Shown one piece after another: positions 28,001 to 37,275 of a stretch of DNA of 64,000 nucleotides. Position numbers and translations under genes: made by a program. The first letter of the stretch is position 1. Each line of letters opens with the position of its first letter. The notes under the pieces were generated by a model, which did no database searches, was not told where the DNA came from, and saw nothing but the letters and a program-made list of their open reading frames with translations. The stretch is from Paragemmobacter ruber (GTDB lineage: Bacteria > Pseudomonadota > Alphaproteobacteria > Rhodobacterales > Rhodobacteraceae): NCBI RefSeq assembly GCF_009908315.1, contig NZ_JAAATW010000002.1:1-64000 (forward strand), written 5' to 3'.

Positions 28001-29290
28001 ATGACGACCAAGACCCTGTTCGAAGCGAAACAGGCCGATGAATACGGGCTGGCGCGCAATGCCGCCCTGGTGATGATCCCGGTGGCGCCGATTTCGGCGC
28101 TGGTGACGGGGGGGCCGCTGGTGCCGATCCTTGTTGCCTCGGCCGTGTTCGCGGGGCTGGCCTTTGCCGGGCGCAAAGGGGGCGGAACGGGGCCTGCGCT
28201 TTTGACCACGCTGGCATTGGTGGGGCAATGCGCGCTGTTCACGGCCGCCTTTGCAGGGCATGCGTGGCAGTTGGACACGCATATGGTGTTCTTTGCCGTG
28301 CTGGCGGTGATCGCCACGATGGGCAGCATTCCGGCGCTGATCTTCGGGGTGGGGGTGATTGCGGTGCATCACCTGTCGCTGGGCCTATTGCTGCCGTCGC
28401 TGGTCTATCCTTCGGCCGATCTTCTGGGCAATCTGGCACGGACGGTGCTGCATGCGGTGATCGTGCTGGGGGAGGCAGCGGTGCTGCTGCTGGCCATTCT
28501 GGCGCGAAAGCGGAGTGCGGCAGAGATCGAGGCGGGGCGGCAGCGGCTGGCGCGCATCGCCGAAGAGGCGGAGGTGGCGCGGTCCATGGCGGAAGCGGCG
28601 CGGGAACGGGCGCAGCGTGTATCCGAGCGCACGCGCGAGGAAGGGCGGCGTGCGGCGGCGGCGATGGAGCAGATCGCCGGTGCCGCGCGGGCGGCAGCGG
28701 AACAGGCCGAGGGATCGCGCAGCCTGTTCGGGCGCGCGCGGCAGGATGCGGACCTGTCCAGCCAGACCTTTGCCCAGTCGGTGGACGCGATGAGATCCAT
28801 CCGCGAGTCGTCGGACCGGATCAGTCAGATCGTCGGGCTGATCGACGAGATTTCCCGCCGGACGGACCTGCTGGCCCTGAACGCCGCGGTGGAATCGGCC
28901 CGGGCCGGCGAGGCGGGGCGCGGGTTCAGCGTGGTGGCGCATGAGGTGCGTAAACTGTCGCAGCAATCGGCGGAAGCCGCCTTGCAGATCCGGTCGCTGG
29001 TCGCGTCTTCTTCAAGGCAGGTGAAGGATGGGGCGGCGTTGGTCGAAGAGGCGGGCGTGGCGCTTGGGCGGATCACCCAGACCATCACCACGCTGGAAGG
29101 CCGGATGCGCGACATCTCGACCACGGCGGATGAGCAGTTCAGCGGGCTGCAGGAGGTGAAGGTGGCGATCAAGCGGATCGACACCCTTGCCGAGGAAGAC
29201 GTGCCGCCAGCGGACGGCGGCGCGCGACACCCGCCCGTCATGGCGGTGCAGCAGGATGCTGGCTTTTCGCAGGGCCGGTTGGCGGCGTGA
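28001..29290 (+). CDS. Methyl-accepting chemotaxis protein with membrane-embedded sensor
   Basis: Chemoreceptors signal to CheA/CheW. The 429-residue product has about six hydrophobic helices in its first 165 residues instead of a periplasmic ligand domain, including a [13 protein letters not shown] segment. A long coiled coil follows, with the CheA/CheW-binding hairpin [20 protein letters not shown]. No HAMP domain or CheR-docking C-terminal pentapeptide is evident. No che genes are nearby, so it is an orphan receptor. The small upstream protein ends 5 bases before it. Confidence 0.87.
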   Translation: MTTKTLFEAKQADEYGLARNAALVMIPVAPISALVTGGPLVPILVASAVFAGLAFAGRKGGGTGPALLTTLALVGQCALFTAAFAGHAWQLDTHMVFFAVLAVIATMGSIPALIFGVGVIAVHHLSLGLLLPSLVYPSADLLGNLARTVLHAVIVLGEAAVLLLAILARKRSAAEIEAGRQRLARIAEEAEVARSMAEAARERAQRVSERTREEGRRAAAAMEQIAGAARAAAEQAEGSRSLFGRARQDADLSSQTFAQSVDAMRSIRESSDRISQIVGLIDEISRRTDLLALNAAVESARAGEAGRGFSVVAHEVRKLSQQSAEAALQIRSLVASSSRQVKDGAALVEEAGVALGRITQTITTLEGRMRDISTTADEQFSGLQEVKVAIKRIDTLAEEDVPPADGGARHPPVMAVQQDAGFSQGRLAA

Positions 29291-29296
29291 CCGCGG

Positions 29297-29800
29297 TCAG
29301 GCCATGATTTCGCGCGGGACGATGAAATCGTCCACCACGCCGCTGCCGAAGCCCACCTGTTCCCAGCGGTCCACGTTGAAATCGGCGACCAGCGTGGCGC
29401 CGGTCGGGTAGCGGGCGAATTCGGGGTTCTGCGGGGCGTGGGCCACCAGCCGGGACGCGAATTCCGAAATGCCGGGGTTGTGGCCGATCATCATGACGGT
29501 GTCGCCCGTGGCATGGCGCAGGACGGCCAGCATCACATCGGGGCCAGCGTGATAGAGCGCGGGCTTGAGTTCCAGCACGGGCGAGCCGGGCAGGGCGGGG
29601 GCGATCCCGCTCCATGTCTTGCGGGTGCGGAGCGCGTCGGAGCAGAGCACCTCGTCCGGGACATAGCCGCGCGAGGCGAGCCATTGGCCCAGATCGGCGG
29701 CGGCGGCCTTACCGCGGTCGTTCAGCGGGCGGTCATGATCGGGGGTGAGCGGGTCGTCCCAGCTGGATTTCGCGTGGCGTGTCAGGATCAGCCGTTTCAT
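29297..29800 (-). CDS. sixA: SixA-type phosphohistidine phosphatase
   Basis: SixA removes phosphate from histidine of phosphotransfer proteins; the family belongs to the histidine phosphatase superfamily. The 167-residue product starts MKRLILTRHAKSSWDDP, with catalytic His9 in the RHA motif, and has the second histidine in MIGHNPGISEFA. A GGGGGG stretch precedes the ATG. It converges on the chemoreceptor gene with only 6 bases between stops. The substrate is not evident. Confidence 0.88.
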   Translation of the reverse strand: MKRLILTRHAKSSWDDPLTPDHDRPLNDRGKAAAADLGQWLASRGYVPDEVLCSDALRTRKTWSGIAPALPGSPVLELKPALYHAGPDVMLAVLRHATGDTVMMIGHNPGISEFASRLVAHAPQNPEFARYPTGATLVADFNVDRWEQVGFGSGVVDDFIVPREIMA

Positions 29801-29823
29801 GGAACCCCCCCTTATGGGGTGGT

Positions 29824-30468
29824 TCAGTCCACCCCGTGGAATCGGCGCATGTGGTAGGCCGACTGTTCGGGAAGTCTTGCATAGGCCTGTGACACCGGGC
29901 AAGCGCGGCGCGTTTCGCAGCCGGTGGTCAGGCAGGGGGCGCCCGGGGGCGTATCGAGGAAGGCGTGGCAGGCAGGGACATCGTAGCCGTCGGCGGTCAG
30001 CGCCGTGGCGGGGCAGGCGGTCAGGCAGGGGGCGGCGCAGCCGTTGCAGGGGCGCGGGGCGGGGGCGGGCAGGGCGATGCGGTCCTTCAGCGCAAGCGCG
30101 CCCCGGAAGCTGACCATCAGGCCCTGATCGGCGCTGACGAGCAGCCGGACGGGGCTATCCCAGATGCGGCCTGTGCGCAGCGCCCAAGTGTAGAAAGGGT
30201 GATATGGCGGCCCGCCAAAGGGGAACAGCGCCTTGGCCCCCAGATCGCAGGCGATGCGCCCGATCACGCGGCGCGACCAGCGGTCGATGGGATCGGGCTG
30301 GCCATCCTGCCATTCGGGCTGGGCGGTCAGATGCGCCCAGAAGCCGGGTTCTGCCGGGCCGAGGAGGAGCAGGGTCTGCGTGCCGGGGGGGACCGCGTCA
30401 TCGGCCTCGGGATGGAAGCCGCCCAGAACGGCAAGGTGATGGGCGGCGAGCGTATCGGTCAGCGTCAC
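29824..30468 (-). CDS. Small 4Fe-4S protein resembling the C-terminal domain of QueG (GTG start)
   Basis: The 214-residue product has the cluster motif [13 protein letters not shown] (Cys141, 144, 148, 152) and a second cysteine set ending ETRRACP, spaced like the ferredoxin part of epoxyqueuosine reductase. It is far shorter than QueG (about 350-380 residues), so an epoxyqueuosine role is not assured. The GTG start overlaps the argB stop by 4 bases (GTGA), indicating translational coupling. A function in redox or cofactor metabolism is inference. Confidence 0.75.
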   Translation of the reverse strand: MTLTDTLAAHHLAVLGGFHPEADDAVPPGTQTLLLLGPAEPGFWAHLTAQPEWQDGQPDPIDRWSRRVIGRIACDLGAKALFPFGGPPYHPFYTWALRTGRIWDSPVRLLVSADQGLMVSFRGALALKDRIALPAPAPRPCNGCAAPCLTACPATALTADGYDVPACHAFLDTPPGAPCLTTGCETRRACPVSQAYARLPEQSAYHMRRFHGVD

Positions 30469-31364
30469 CGCTTGACGCGCGGTTTCACGCGCGGCTCTGT
30501 CGAGCGGATCTGTGAGCCTGCGCCGTGATCGGTGAACAGCTCCATCAGGCAGGCATTGGCGACGCGGCCATCAAGGATGGTGACGGCGCGGACGCCTTCC
30601 TCCAGCGCCTTCAGCGCGGTTTCGGTCTTGGGGATCATGCCGCCCGCAATGATGCCGGAGGCAGTCATCTGGCGGATTTCCTCGGGCGTGATCTGGGTCA
30701 TCACGGTGCCATCCGCGCCCTTGACGCCGGCCACATCGGTGAGAAGGAGCAGACGGTCGGCCTTGAGCGCGCCGGCGATGGCCCCGGCGGCGGTGTCGCC
30801 GTTGACATTGAAGGTTTCATTGTCGGCCATGCCCGTGGCGACGGGGGCCACGACGGGGATGATGCCCGCATTGTAAAGATCGCGCAGGACCTGCACGTTC
30901 ATTTCGACCGGGCGGCCGACGAAGCCCAGTTCGGGATCGTCAGCCTCACACACCATCAAGTCGTCATCCTTGCCGGAAATGCCCACGGCGCGGCCGCCTG
31001 CATCCATGATGGCCTGAACGATGCGCTTGTTCACGAGGCCCGACAGGATCATCTCCACCACCTGAACGGTGGCCTTGTCGGTGACGCGCTTGCCGCGGAC
31101 GAAATCGGACTTGATGCCCAGCTTTTCCAGCATCTCGTTGATCATCGGGCCGCCGCCATGCACGACGACGGGGTTCACGCCGACCTGCCGCATCAGCACG
31201 ATGTCGCGGGCAAACTCGGCCATGGCGGCATCGTCGCCCATGGCATTGCCGCCGAATTTCACCACCACCACCGCGCCCGAATAGCGCTGGAGGTAGGGCA
31301 GGGCTTCGGACAGCATCTTGGCAGTGTGGGCGGCGTCGGACATGGTGCTCGTCTGCGGTTTCAT
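30465..31364 (-). CDS. argB: Acetylglutamate kinase
   Basis: ArgB phosphorylates N-acetylglutamate in arginine biosynthesis. The 299-residue product shows [10 protein letters not shown] near the N-terminus, the substrate loop [18 protein letters not shown], and [20 protein letters not shown] with the ATP-site segment [19 protein letters not shown]. Length is typical. It is the first gene of a two-gene unit with the Fe-S protein. The upstream region (31365-31481) separates it from a divergent SDR gene. Confidence 0.95.
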   Translation of the reverse strand: MKPQTSTMSDAAHTAKMLSEALPYLQRYSGAVVVVKFGGNAMGDDAAMAEFARDIVLMRQVGVNPVVVHGGGPMINEMLEKLGIKSDFVRGKRVTDKATVQVVEMILSGLVNKRIVQAIMDAGGRAVGISGKDDDLMVCEADDPELGFVGRPVEMNVQVLRDLYNAGIIPVVAPVATGMADNETFNVNGDTAAGAIAGALKADRLLLLTDVAGVKGADGTVMTQITPEEIRQMTASGIIAGGMIPKTETALKALEEGVRAVTILDGRVANACLMELFTDHGAGSQIRSTEPRVKPRVKR

Positions 31365-31481
31365 GGGGGCCTCGGGTAGGGGTTGCGCTTTGGTAATGCC
31401 TCAGGCGCGGCCTGCCAAGCGGCAATGGCTTTCCCCGGCCAAAGCGTCCAGAATGGGCGCAACGATCAGGAGTAGAGTCGG

Positions 31482-32213
31482 ATGGATGCGCAGAAAACGC
31501 TTGTGTTGACGGGGGCTTCGCGCGGGATCGGACATGCGACGGTGAAGCGGTTTTCGGCCGAGGGCTGGCGCGTGCTCACCTGTTCGCGCCATCCCTTCGA
31601 TGCGCGCTGTCCGTGGCCCGGGGGCGAGGAGAACCACATCCAGATTGATCTGGCGAGCCCCGACAAGACCATCGCCGCCATCGAGACGATCAAGGCCCGG
31701 ATCAACGGGCGGCTGGATGCGCTGGTGAACAATGCCGGGATCAGCCCGAAGGGCGAGGGGGGCAAGCGGCTGAACACGCTGGAAACTGACCTCAGGACGT
31801 GGGGCCAGGTGTTCCATGTGAATTTCTTTGCCTCCATCGTGCTGGCGCGGGGGTTGCAGGCGGAACTGTCGGCGGCGCGGGGATCGGTGGTGAATGTGAC
31901 CTCGATCGCGGGAAGCCGGGTGCATCCCTTTGCCGGGGCGGCCTATGCCACGTCGAAGGCGGCGCTGGCGGCGCTGACGCGGGAGATGGCGCATGATTTC
32001 GGCCCCCTGGGGGTGCGGGTCAATGCGATTGCCCCGGGCGAGATCGAGACGGCGATCCTGAGCCCCGGGACGGACAAGATCGTGGAAGGCTTGCCGATGC
32101 GGCGGCTGGGCCAGCCACGGGAAGTGGCGGATGCGATCTGGTTTCTGTGTTCGGATCAGTCGTCCTACATTTCCGGTGCGGAGATACAGGTGAACGGCGC
32201 GCAGCATGTGTGA
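31482..32213 (+). CDS. Short-chain dehydrogenase/reductase
   Basis: This is an NAD(P)-dependent oxidoreductase of unknown substrate. The 243-residue product has the nucleotide-binding TGASRGIG (residues 10-17), NNAGISPKG, a catalytic Ser region (VTSIAGSR) and the YATSKAALAAL motif with catalytic Tyr and Lys. The C-terminus SGAEIQVNGAQHV is typical of classical SDRs. It sits alone on the + strand between argB and engB. A double palindrome follows its stop. Confidence 0.88.
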   Translation: MDAQKTLVLTGASRGIGHATVKRFSAEGWRVLTCSRHPFDARCPWPGGEENHIQIDLASPDKTIAAIETIKARINGRLDALVNNAGISPKGEGGKRLNTLETDLRTWGQVFHVNFFASIVLARGLQAELSAARGSVVNVTSIAGSRVHPFAGAAYATSKAALAALTREMAHDFGPLGVRVNAIAPGEIETAILSPGTDKIVEGLPMRRLGQPREVADAIWFLCSDQSSYISGAEIQVNGAQHV

Positions 32214-32217
32214 CAGT

Positions 32218-32284
32218 TAGAATGGGCAGGATTGCCCATCCTACGGGGGATCGAGCGTAGGATGGGCAATCCTGCCCATCCTAC
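32218..32284. repeat. Nested double palindrome (GTAGGATGGGCA family), copies 3 and 4
   Basis: Copy 3 (32218-32243) has one arm mismatch; copy 4 (32257-32284) is a perfect 12-bp inverted repeat. The two copies are themselves mirror images, with 24-bp arms at 32222-32245 and 32256-32279, so the region can fold as two small hairpins or one long one. It lies between the convergent stops of the SDR gene and engB. Confidence 0.88.
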
Positions 32285-32288
32285 CGGA

Positions 32289-32942
32289 TCATTCCAGCGT
32301 GGCGATGATGGCGCGCAGGGTTTCGAGCCCTTCGCCCTTTTCCGAGGAGGTGACCACGATCTCGGGGTAGGCGGCGGGGTGTTTGGTCAGTGCGCCCTTG
32401 ACCTGTGCGATCACGGCGTCGCGCTCGGCCCGGTTGATCTTGTCCACCTTGGTCAGCACCGTCTGGAAAGTGACGGCGGAGCGGTCGAGCAGGTTCAGGA
32501 TGTCCTCATCCACCGCCTTGATGCCGTGGCGGGCGTCGATCAGGACGAAGGCGCGGCGCAGGGTCTGGCGTCCGGCGAGGTAGGATTTGAGCAATTCCTG
32601 CCATTTCTTCACCACGGCGACCGGGGCCTCGGCATAGCCATAGCCGGGCAGGTCGGTCATGTAGCGGGTCTCACCCAAAGCGAAATAGTTGATTTCCTGT
32701 GTGCGGCCCGGCGTGTTGGAGGCGCGGGCCAGCGTCTTGCGCCCCGTCAGCGCGTTGATCAGGCTGGATTTGCCCACGTTGGATCGGCCTGCGAAGCAGA
32801 CCTCGAGCCGGTCGGCAGGGGGCAGGCCGGACATGGCGACCACGCCTTTGACGAAGGTGACGGGGCCAGCAAAGAGCAGGCGGCCCGCTTCGCGCGCCTC
32901 ATCCGACGGGTCGGGGGCGAGGGTGAATTGAAGCTGTGTCAT
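32289..32942 (-). CDS. engB: Ribosome biogenesis GTP-binding protein EngB (YihA/YsxC)
   Basis: EngB is an essential TRAFAC GTPase in 50S maturation. The 217-residue product has G1 GRSNVGKSS, the switch region NTPGRTQEINYF, G3 DLPGYGYAE and G4 TKVDK. It is last in the minus-strand chain yidC - MOSC - engB, and its start overlaps the MOSC stop by 4 bases (ATGA). Confidence 0.95.
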   Translation of the reverse strand: MTQLQFTLAPDPSDEAREAGRLLFAGPVTFVKGVVAMSGLPPADRLEVCFAGRSNVGKSSLINALTGRKTLARASNTPGRTQEINYFALGETRYMTDLPGYGYAEAPVAVVKKWQELLKSYLAGRQTLRRAFVLIDARHGIKAVDEDILNLLDRSAVTFQTVLTKVDKINRAERDAVIAQVKGALTKHPAAYPEIVVTSSEKGEGLETLRAIIATLE

Positions 32943-33688
32943 GCCAGCGTCCAGGCATCGTTCGTGGCGATGGTCCCGCCGTTGACCACCACAGCGTAGA
33001 GGCCGAAATCCTGATGGCCGAAATGGGATTGCAGCGCGTCGAGGGTGTTGGCGTTGCTGATCCCCGTGGCGGGCTCCACGGTGGTGGCCATGCAGCGGGT
33101 GATGCGTTCGCGGATGTTCAGCACCGCCTCACCGATGCGGATGTCGCGGCCGATCCAATCCCATTCCGCCCAAGGTGCCACACCGTCAAGCCAGAGATTG
33201 CCGCGCCAGCGGTGGATCGACAGGTCATGGCCCATGCGGGCGGACAGGTCCTTGAGGCTGGCCGTGTTCAGGATGGCGACGGAGGGGAAATCGCTGTCGG
33301 TCATGCCGCGCGCTGCGCTGATGATCTGGGCGGGTTGGGCGCGGTTTTCGGGGTTGAGGGGGCGGACCCAGTCGAGGAAGCGCGGCAGGTCTGCCGGATC
33401 ATCGGGGCGGAAGGTGATCGCGCCCCGGTCGGGGTGGCGCAGGGTGACGGTGGCGGTGGCCTCGTCCAGATCGCTTTCGATGGCGTTCAGGGCATAGGCC
33501 TTGGCCCCGCGTGCGAAGTTCATGCAGGGGTTCCAGCCTTCGGTCAGTTTGGCCGCGTCATGGGCCACGGCCCAGTGCCTGTCCCATGGCAGACATTCGC
33601 CCGCCGAAAGACGAACGGACGCGAGAACCTCGCGTCCGTGGCCCTTGATCGGGTGGCGGATGATATGGGCAAGCCGCCCGCCTGTCAT
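32939..33688 (-). CDS. MOSC domain protein
   Basis: MOSC domains occur in molybdenum-cofactor sulfurases and related sulfur-transfer proteins. The 249-residue product begins MTGGRLAHIIRHPIKGHGRE, with the N-terminal beta-barrel segment and RWRGNLWLDGVAPWAE, then a Cys in RITRCMATTVEPATG that fits the MOSC core. The start at 33688 overlaps the yidC stop by 4 bases; longer in-frame extensions lie within yidC. The substrate is unknown. Confidence 0.85.
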   Translation of the reverse strand: MTGGRLAHIIRHPIKGHGREVLASVRLSAGECLPWDRHWAVAHDAAKLTEGWNPCMNFARGAKAYALNAIESDLDEATATVTLRHPDRGAITFRPDDPADLPRFLDWVRPLNPENRAQPAQIISAARGMTDSDFPSVAILNTASLKDLSARMGHDLSIHRWRGNLWLDGVAPWAEWDWIGRDIRIGEAVLNIRERITRCMATTVEPATGISNANTLDALQSHFGHQDFGLYAVVVNGGTIATNDAWTLA

Positions 33689-35526
33689 TTCCGCCCCTTC
33701 TTGGATTTGTCGGCCACGGGGACCGGTTCCTTCTTCTTCATGCCGGCCTTGATGTTGCCGAAGATGTCGGGCTTGTGCCCGTGGCTGCGCATGATGAGGT
33801 ATTGCTGGGCGAAGGTGATGAGGTTGTTGGTGATCCAGTAGACCACGAGGCCCGAAGCGAAGCCGCCCAGCATGAACATGAAGATCCACGGCATCCAGGC
33901 GAAGACCTGCTGCTGGACGGGGTCGGTGGGGGCGGGGTTCAGCTTCTGTTGCAGCCACATGGTGATGCCCAGAAGGATGGGCAGGATGCCGATGAAGATC
34001 AGCGCCATCAGGCTGCCATGTTCCGGCGCGGCCCAGGGCAAGAGGCCAAACAGGTTGAAGATCGAGGACGGATCGGGGGCCGACAGATCCTTGAGCCAGC
34101 CAAAGAACGGCGCGTGGCGCAGTTCGATGGTGACGAAGATCACCTTGTAGAGCGCGAAGAAGATCGGGATCTGGATCAGGATAGGCAGGCAGCCCGCGGC
34201 GGGGTTGACCTTCTTGTCCTTGTAAAGCTGCATCATTTCCTTTTGCAGCTTCTGCTTGTCTTCGCCCGCGCGTTCCTTGATCGCCTCAAGCTCGGGCTGG
34301 AGTTCCTTCATCTTGGCCATGCTGACATAGGATTTGTAGGCCAAGGGCAGGACGAGGAATTTCAGGAAGAAGGTCAGCGCGATGATGGCGAGGCCCATGT
34401 TCCCGATCATGGCGTTGAGCCAGTGCAGGACGGCGAAGATCGGTTTCGTCAGGAAGAAGAACCAGCCCCAGTCGATGGAGTCGATGAAGCCCGGGATGCT
34501 TTGGTCGCGTTCATAGGCGCGGATCGTGGCCCATTCCTTGGCCCCCGCGAAGAGGCGGGTGGAGGAGGTGATGGTCGCGCCAGCCGCCAGTTCCTGCACG
34601 GGTTTGCGGGTTTCGGTCTGGTAGATGTCGGCGCCGGGGACGTATTTGGTGACGGCGGTGAAGGGGGTGCCCTGTTCGGGGATCAGCGTCGTCATCCAGT
34701 ATTTGTCGGTGAAACCGATCCAGCCATCGGCGCCCGCATCCACCACTTCGGCCTGCGCGCCTTCGCGTTCGACCACGGGGAGTTCGCGCAGGTCATCGTA
34801 TTTCTGTTCGGTCAGCGTGCCGTCGGTGCGGCTGACCATGCCTTCGTGCAGGACGAAGAAGTTCTGCAGTCCGGTGGGTTCGCCGTGGCGGGCGACGATG
34901 CCGTAGGGGTAAAGCGAGACGGCGGTGGTGCCTGAATTCTGGACCGTGTCGGTCACGGTGAACATGAAGTTTTCATCGACCGCGATTTCGCGGGTGAAGG
35001 TCATGCCCTTGCTGTTTTGCCATTGCAGGGTGACGGGGGCGCCGGGCGACAGGGTGCCGCCTTGGGCGATGCGCCATTCGGTGCGCGGACCGGGCACGTC
35101 TTCGGGTGCAAGGCCGGTGCCGGGACCCCAGCCGAAGACGGCGTAATAGGGGTGCGCCTCGCCCACGGGCGACAGGAGGCGGACGATGGGCGAGGCCGGA
35201 TCCAGCGTTTCCTTGTAGGATTTCAGCGACAGATCGTCGATGCGGCCGCCCAGAAGCGAGATGGAGCCCACGAGTTCCGGCGTGTCCACGGTCAGGCGCG
35301 GGGCTTCGGGCAGGGGTTCGGCGGCCTCGGTCGTGGCGGTGGCGGTGGCGGTTGCCGTGCCGGCTGCGGCGCCGGGCGCGGCGGGGGCGTCCGTCTGGGT
35401 GACGGCGGCCGGGGCGTTCGGATCAGCCGGCGGCGCCTCGGGTGGGGGGAAGAGCACGAACCAGACGAGGATCACGATGAAGCTCAGCACGGTTGCGAGC
35501 AGGAGGTTCTTGTTCTGATCTTCCAT
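33685..35526 (-). CDS. yidC: Membrane protein insertase YidC
   Basis: YidC inserts and folds inner-membrane proteins alone or with SecYEG. The 613-residue product has an N-terminal helix (LLLATVLSFIVILVWFVLFP), a Pro/Ala/Thr-rich linker with an ATATATAT run, a large periplasmic beta domain (about 75-345), and the C-terminal insertase core including AAGCLPILIQIPIFFALYKV. It is followed by overlapping MOSC and engB genes. The usual upstream neighbour yidD is 1.7 kb away. Confidence 0.96.
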   Translation of the reverse strand: MEDQNKNLLLATVLSFIVILVWFVLFPPPEAPPADPNAPAAVTQTDAPAAPGAAAGTATATATATTEAAEPLPEAPRLTVDTPELVGSISLLGGRIDDLSLKSYKETLDPASPIVRLLSPVGEAHPYYAVFGWGPGTGLAPEDVPGPRTEWRIAQGGTLSPGAPVTLQWQNSKGMTFTREIAVDENFMFTVTDTVQNSGTTAVSLYPYGIVARHGEPTGLQNFFVLHEGMVSRTDGTLTEQKYDDLRELPVVEREGAQAEVVDAGADGWIGFTDKYWMTTLIPEQGTPFTAVTKYVPGADIYQTETRKPVQELAAGATITSSTRLFAGAKEWATIRAYERDQSIPGFIDSIDWGWFFFLTKPIFAVLHWLNAMIGNMGLAIIALTFFLKFLVLPLAYKSYVSMAKMKELQPELEAIKERAGEDKQKLQKEMMQLYKDKKVNPAAGCLPILIQIPIFFALYKVIFVTIELRHAPFFGWLKDLSAPDPSSIFNLFGLLPWAAPEHGSLMALIFIGILPILLGITMWLQQKLNPAPTDPVQQQVFAWMPWIFMFMLGGFASGLVVYWITNNLITFAQQYLIMRSHGHKPDIFGNIKAGMKKKEPVPVADKSKKGRK

Positions 35527-35653
35527 AGGGAGAGACTGCCGCCAATGGTGGAAAGAGGTCAGCGCCGCTTGAACAGAAGGGGGGGCGAAAGGTCAAGGCC
35601 TTTCGCCGTGCCGCAGGCGGGGGGGCCTGCGAAAGTGATCGGGCCGGGGCCTG

Positions 35654-36523
35654 CTAGCGCAAGGCGGGGGGGAGGCCTTCGTCCTGCCCGGGCTGGGCCA
35701 TGCCGGGCGCGAGGTTCAGGAAATCGAAGAGCGCCGGATCGGCCAGATGCGAGGGGCGGACATTCATCAGGGCGCGGAACATCACGTTGCGGCGGCCTGG
35801 GGTGCGGGCTTCCCAGTCATCCAGAAGTTTCTTGACCTGCATCCTTTGCAGCCCTTCCTGACTGCCGCAAAGATCACAGGGGATGATGGGATAGTTCATG
35901 GCGCGGGCGAATTTGTCGCAATCCTCTTCGGCCACGAAGGACAGCGGGCGCAGGACCATCAGATCGCCGTCTTCGTTCACCAGTTTGGGCGGCATCGCGG
36001 CGAGGCGGCCGCCGTGGAAGAGGTTCATGAAGAATGTCTCGAGGATGTCGTCGCGGTGGTGGCCGAGGACGACGGCGGAACAGCCTTCCTCGCGGGCGAT
36101 GCGGTAGAGGTTGCCGCGCCGCAGGCGCGAGCAGAGCGCGCAGTAGGTGCGGCCTTGGGGCACCTTATCCACCACGATGGAGTAGGTGTCCTGATATTCG
36201 ATGCGGTGGGGGACGCCCATCTTGGTGAGGAACTCGGGCAGGACGGTGGCGGGAAAGCCGGGCTGACCCTGATCGAGATTGCAGGCCAGCAGGTCCACCG
36301 GCAGGAGGCCGCGCCATTTGAGTTCGTAGAGGACGGCGAGGAGGGTATAGCTGTCCTTGCCGCCCGAGAGGCAGACGAGCCAGCGGTCGCCGCGGTTGGC
36401 CATGCCGTAGGTCTCGATCGCGTCGCGCGCTTCGCGCACGATGCGTTTGCGGAGTTTCTTGAACTCGGTCGTCGAGGGGGCGCCGTGGAACAGCGGGTGG
36501 ATGTCGTCGAGATCGTCGAGCAT
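35654..36523 (-). CDS. ttcA: tRNA 2-thiocytidine(32) synthetase TtcA
   Basis: TtcA thiolates cytidine 32 of certain tRNAs using ATP and a 4Fe-4S cluster. The 289-residue product has the PP-loop [14 protein letters not shown] and two cysteine pairs, [11 protein letters not shown] and PCDLCGSQ, as in the family. It lies on the minus strand between yidC and the oppositely oriented DUF3833 gene, so it is probably transcribed from the 105-base divergent region. Confidence 0.94.
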   Translation of the reverse strand: MLDDLDDIHPLFHGAPSTTEFKKLRKRIVREARDAIETYGMANRGDRWLVCLSGGKDSYTLLAVLYELKWRGLLPVDLLACNLDQGQPGFPATVLPEFLTKMGVPHRIEYQDTYSIVVDKVPQGRTYCALCSRLRRGNLYRIAREEGCSAVVLGHHRDDILETFFMNLFHGGRLAAMPPKLVNEDGDLMVLRPLSFVAEEDCDKFARAMNYPIIPCDLCGSQEGLQRMQVKKLLDDWEARTPGRRNVMFRALMNVRPSHLADPALFDFLNLAPGMAQPGQDEGLPPALR

Positions 36524-36628
36524 GGGGGGCTTTCACGCCAATGTGCAGGATGGCTATGCCAGAAGGGCGGGCCTTGGGCAATCCGGCAGGGGCGGCGGGG
36601 CGTATGAGGGACAGATGGGGATGACGGG

Positions 36629-37183
36629 ATGGTGATGGGAATGATGCGGGTGGGGATGATGTTGGGGGCGCTGGCGGTGCTGACGGCCTGTACGGGCAAG
36701 CCGTCGCTGAACGATGCGTCGCTTTCGACGCGGGAGTTCGAGCTGGAGGAGTTCTTTGACGGGCGGCTGGTGGCCTATGGCCAGTTTCAGGACATATTCG
36801 GGACGGTCCGGCGGCAGTTCAAGGTGCAGATCCAGGGCGACTGGGATGGGGAGCGGCTGCGGCTGGTGGAGGATTTCGTCTATGAGGACGGATCGACCGA
36901 GCAGCGCATCTGGACCCTGCGCAAGACCGGGGACGAGACGTGGGAAGGCACGGCGCCCGGCGTGATCGGCGTGGCCAAGGGGGTGGAGACGGGCGACCGG
37001 TTCAACTGGCAATACACCATCGACTTGCCGGTGCCTTCGGCCGACGGGCCGACCGAGACGCTGCGTGTGACCTTTGATGACTGGATGTGGCAGCTGAGCG
37101 AGGACCGGCTGTTCAACCGCGCCTATATGAAGCGGTTCGGCATCAATATCGGGGATGTGTCGATCAGTTTCGAGAAGCTGTAG
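36629..37183 (+). CDS. DUF3833 family lipoprotein
   Basis: The 184-residue product has a lipoprotein signal with lipobox LTAC (Cys about residue 21), then a beta-rich domain: FELEEFFDGRLVAYGQFQDI and RVTFDDWMWQLSEDRLFNRA. This resembles the DUF3833/lipocalin-like family. Several alternative ATG starts lie within the first ten codons. It is transcribed toward yidD, and a duplicated hairpin follows its stop. Function unknown. Confidence 0.8.
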   Translation: MVMGMMRVGMMLGALAVLTACTGKPSLNDASLSTREFELEEFFDGRLVAYGQFQDIFGTVRRQFKVQIQGDWDGERLRLVEDFVYEDGSTEQRIWTLRKTGDETWEGTAPGVIGVAKGVETGDRFNWQYTIDLPVPSADGPTETLRVTFDDWMWQLSEDRLFNRAYMKRFGINIGDVSISFEKL

Positions 37184-37185
37184 AG

Positions 37186-37247
37186 GCGATTTTCCTGCGA
37201 AAAATCGGGTTGGTCGGGGGGAGCGATTTTCCTGCGAAAAATCGGGT
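37186..37247. repeat. Two tandem copies of a 25-bp hairpin-forming repeat
   Basis: Identical 25-bp copies at 37186-37210 and 37223-37247 are separated by 12 bases. Each contains the inverted repeat CGATTTT / AAAATCG around CCTGCGA. They lie between the convergent DUF3833 and yidD genes and could act as bidirectional termination or processing elements. Confidence 0.8.
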
Positions 37248-37275
37248 GGGCCGGGGGCGATGGGTGGGGGCTGGG

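Noticed and set aside
35330-35370. Short repeat array in yidC (Ala-Thr codons)
   Set aside because: It is a low-complexity linker within the yidC coding region, not an independent element.
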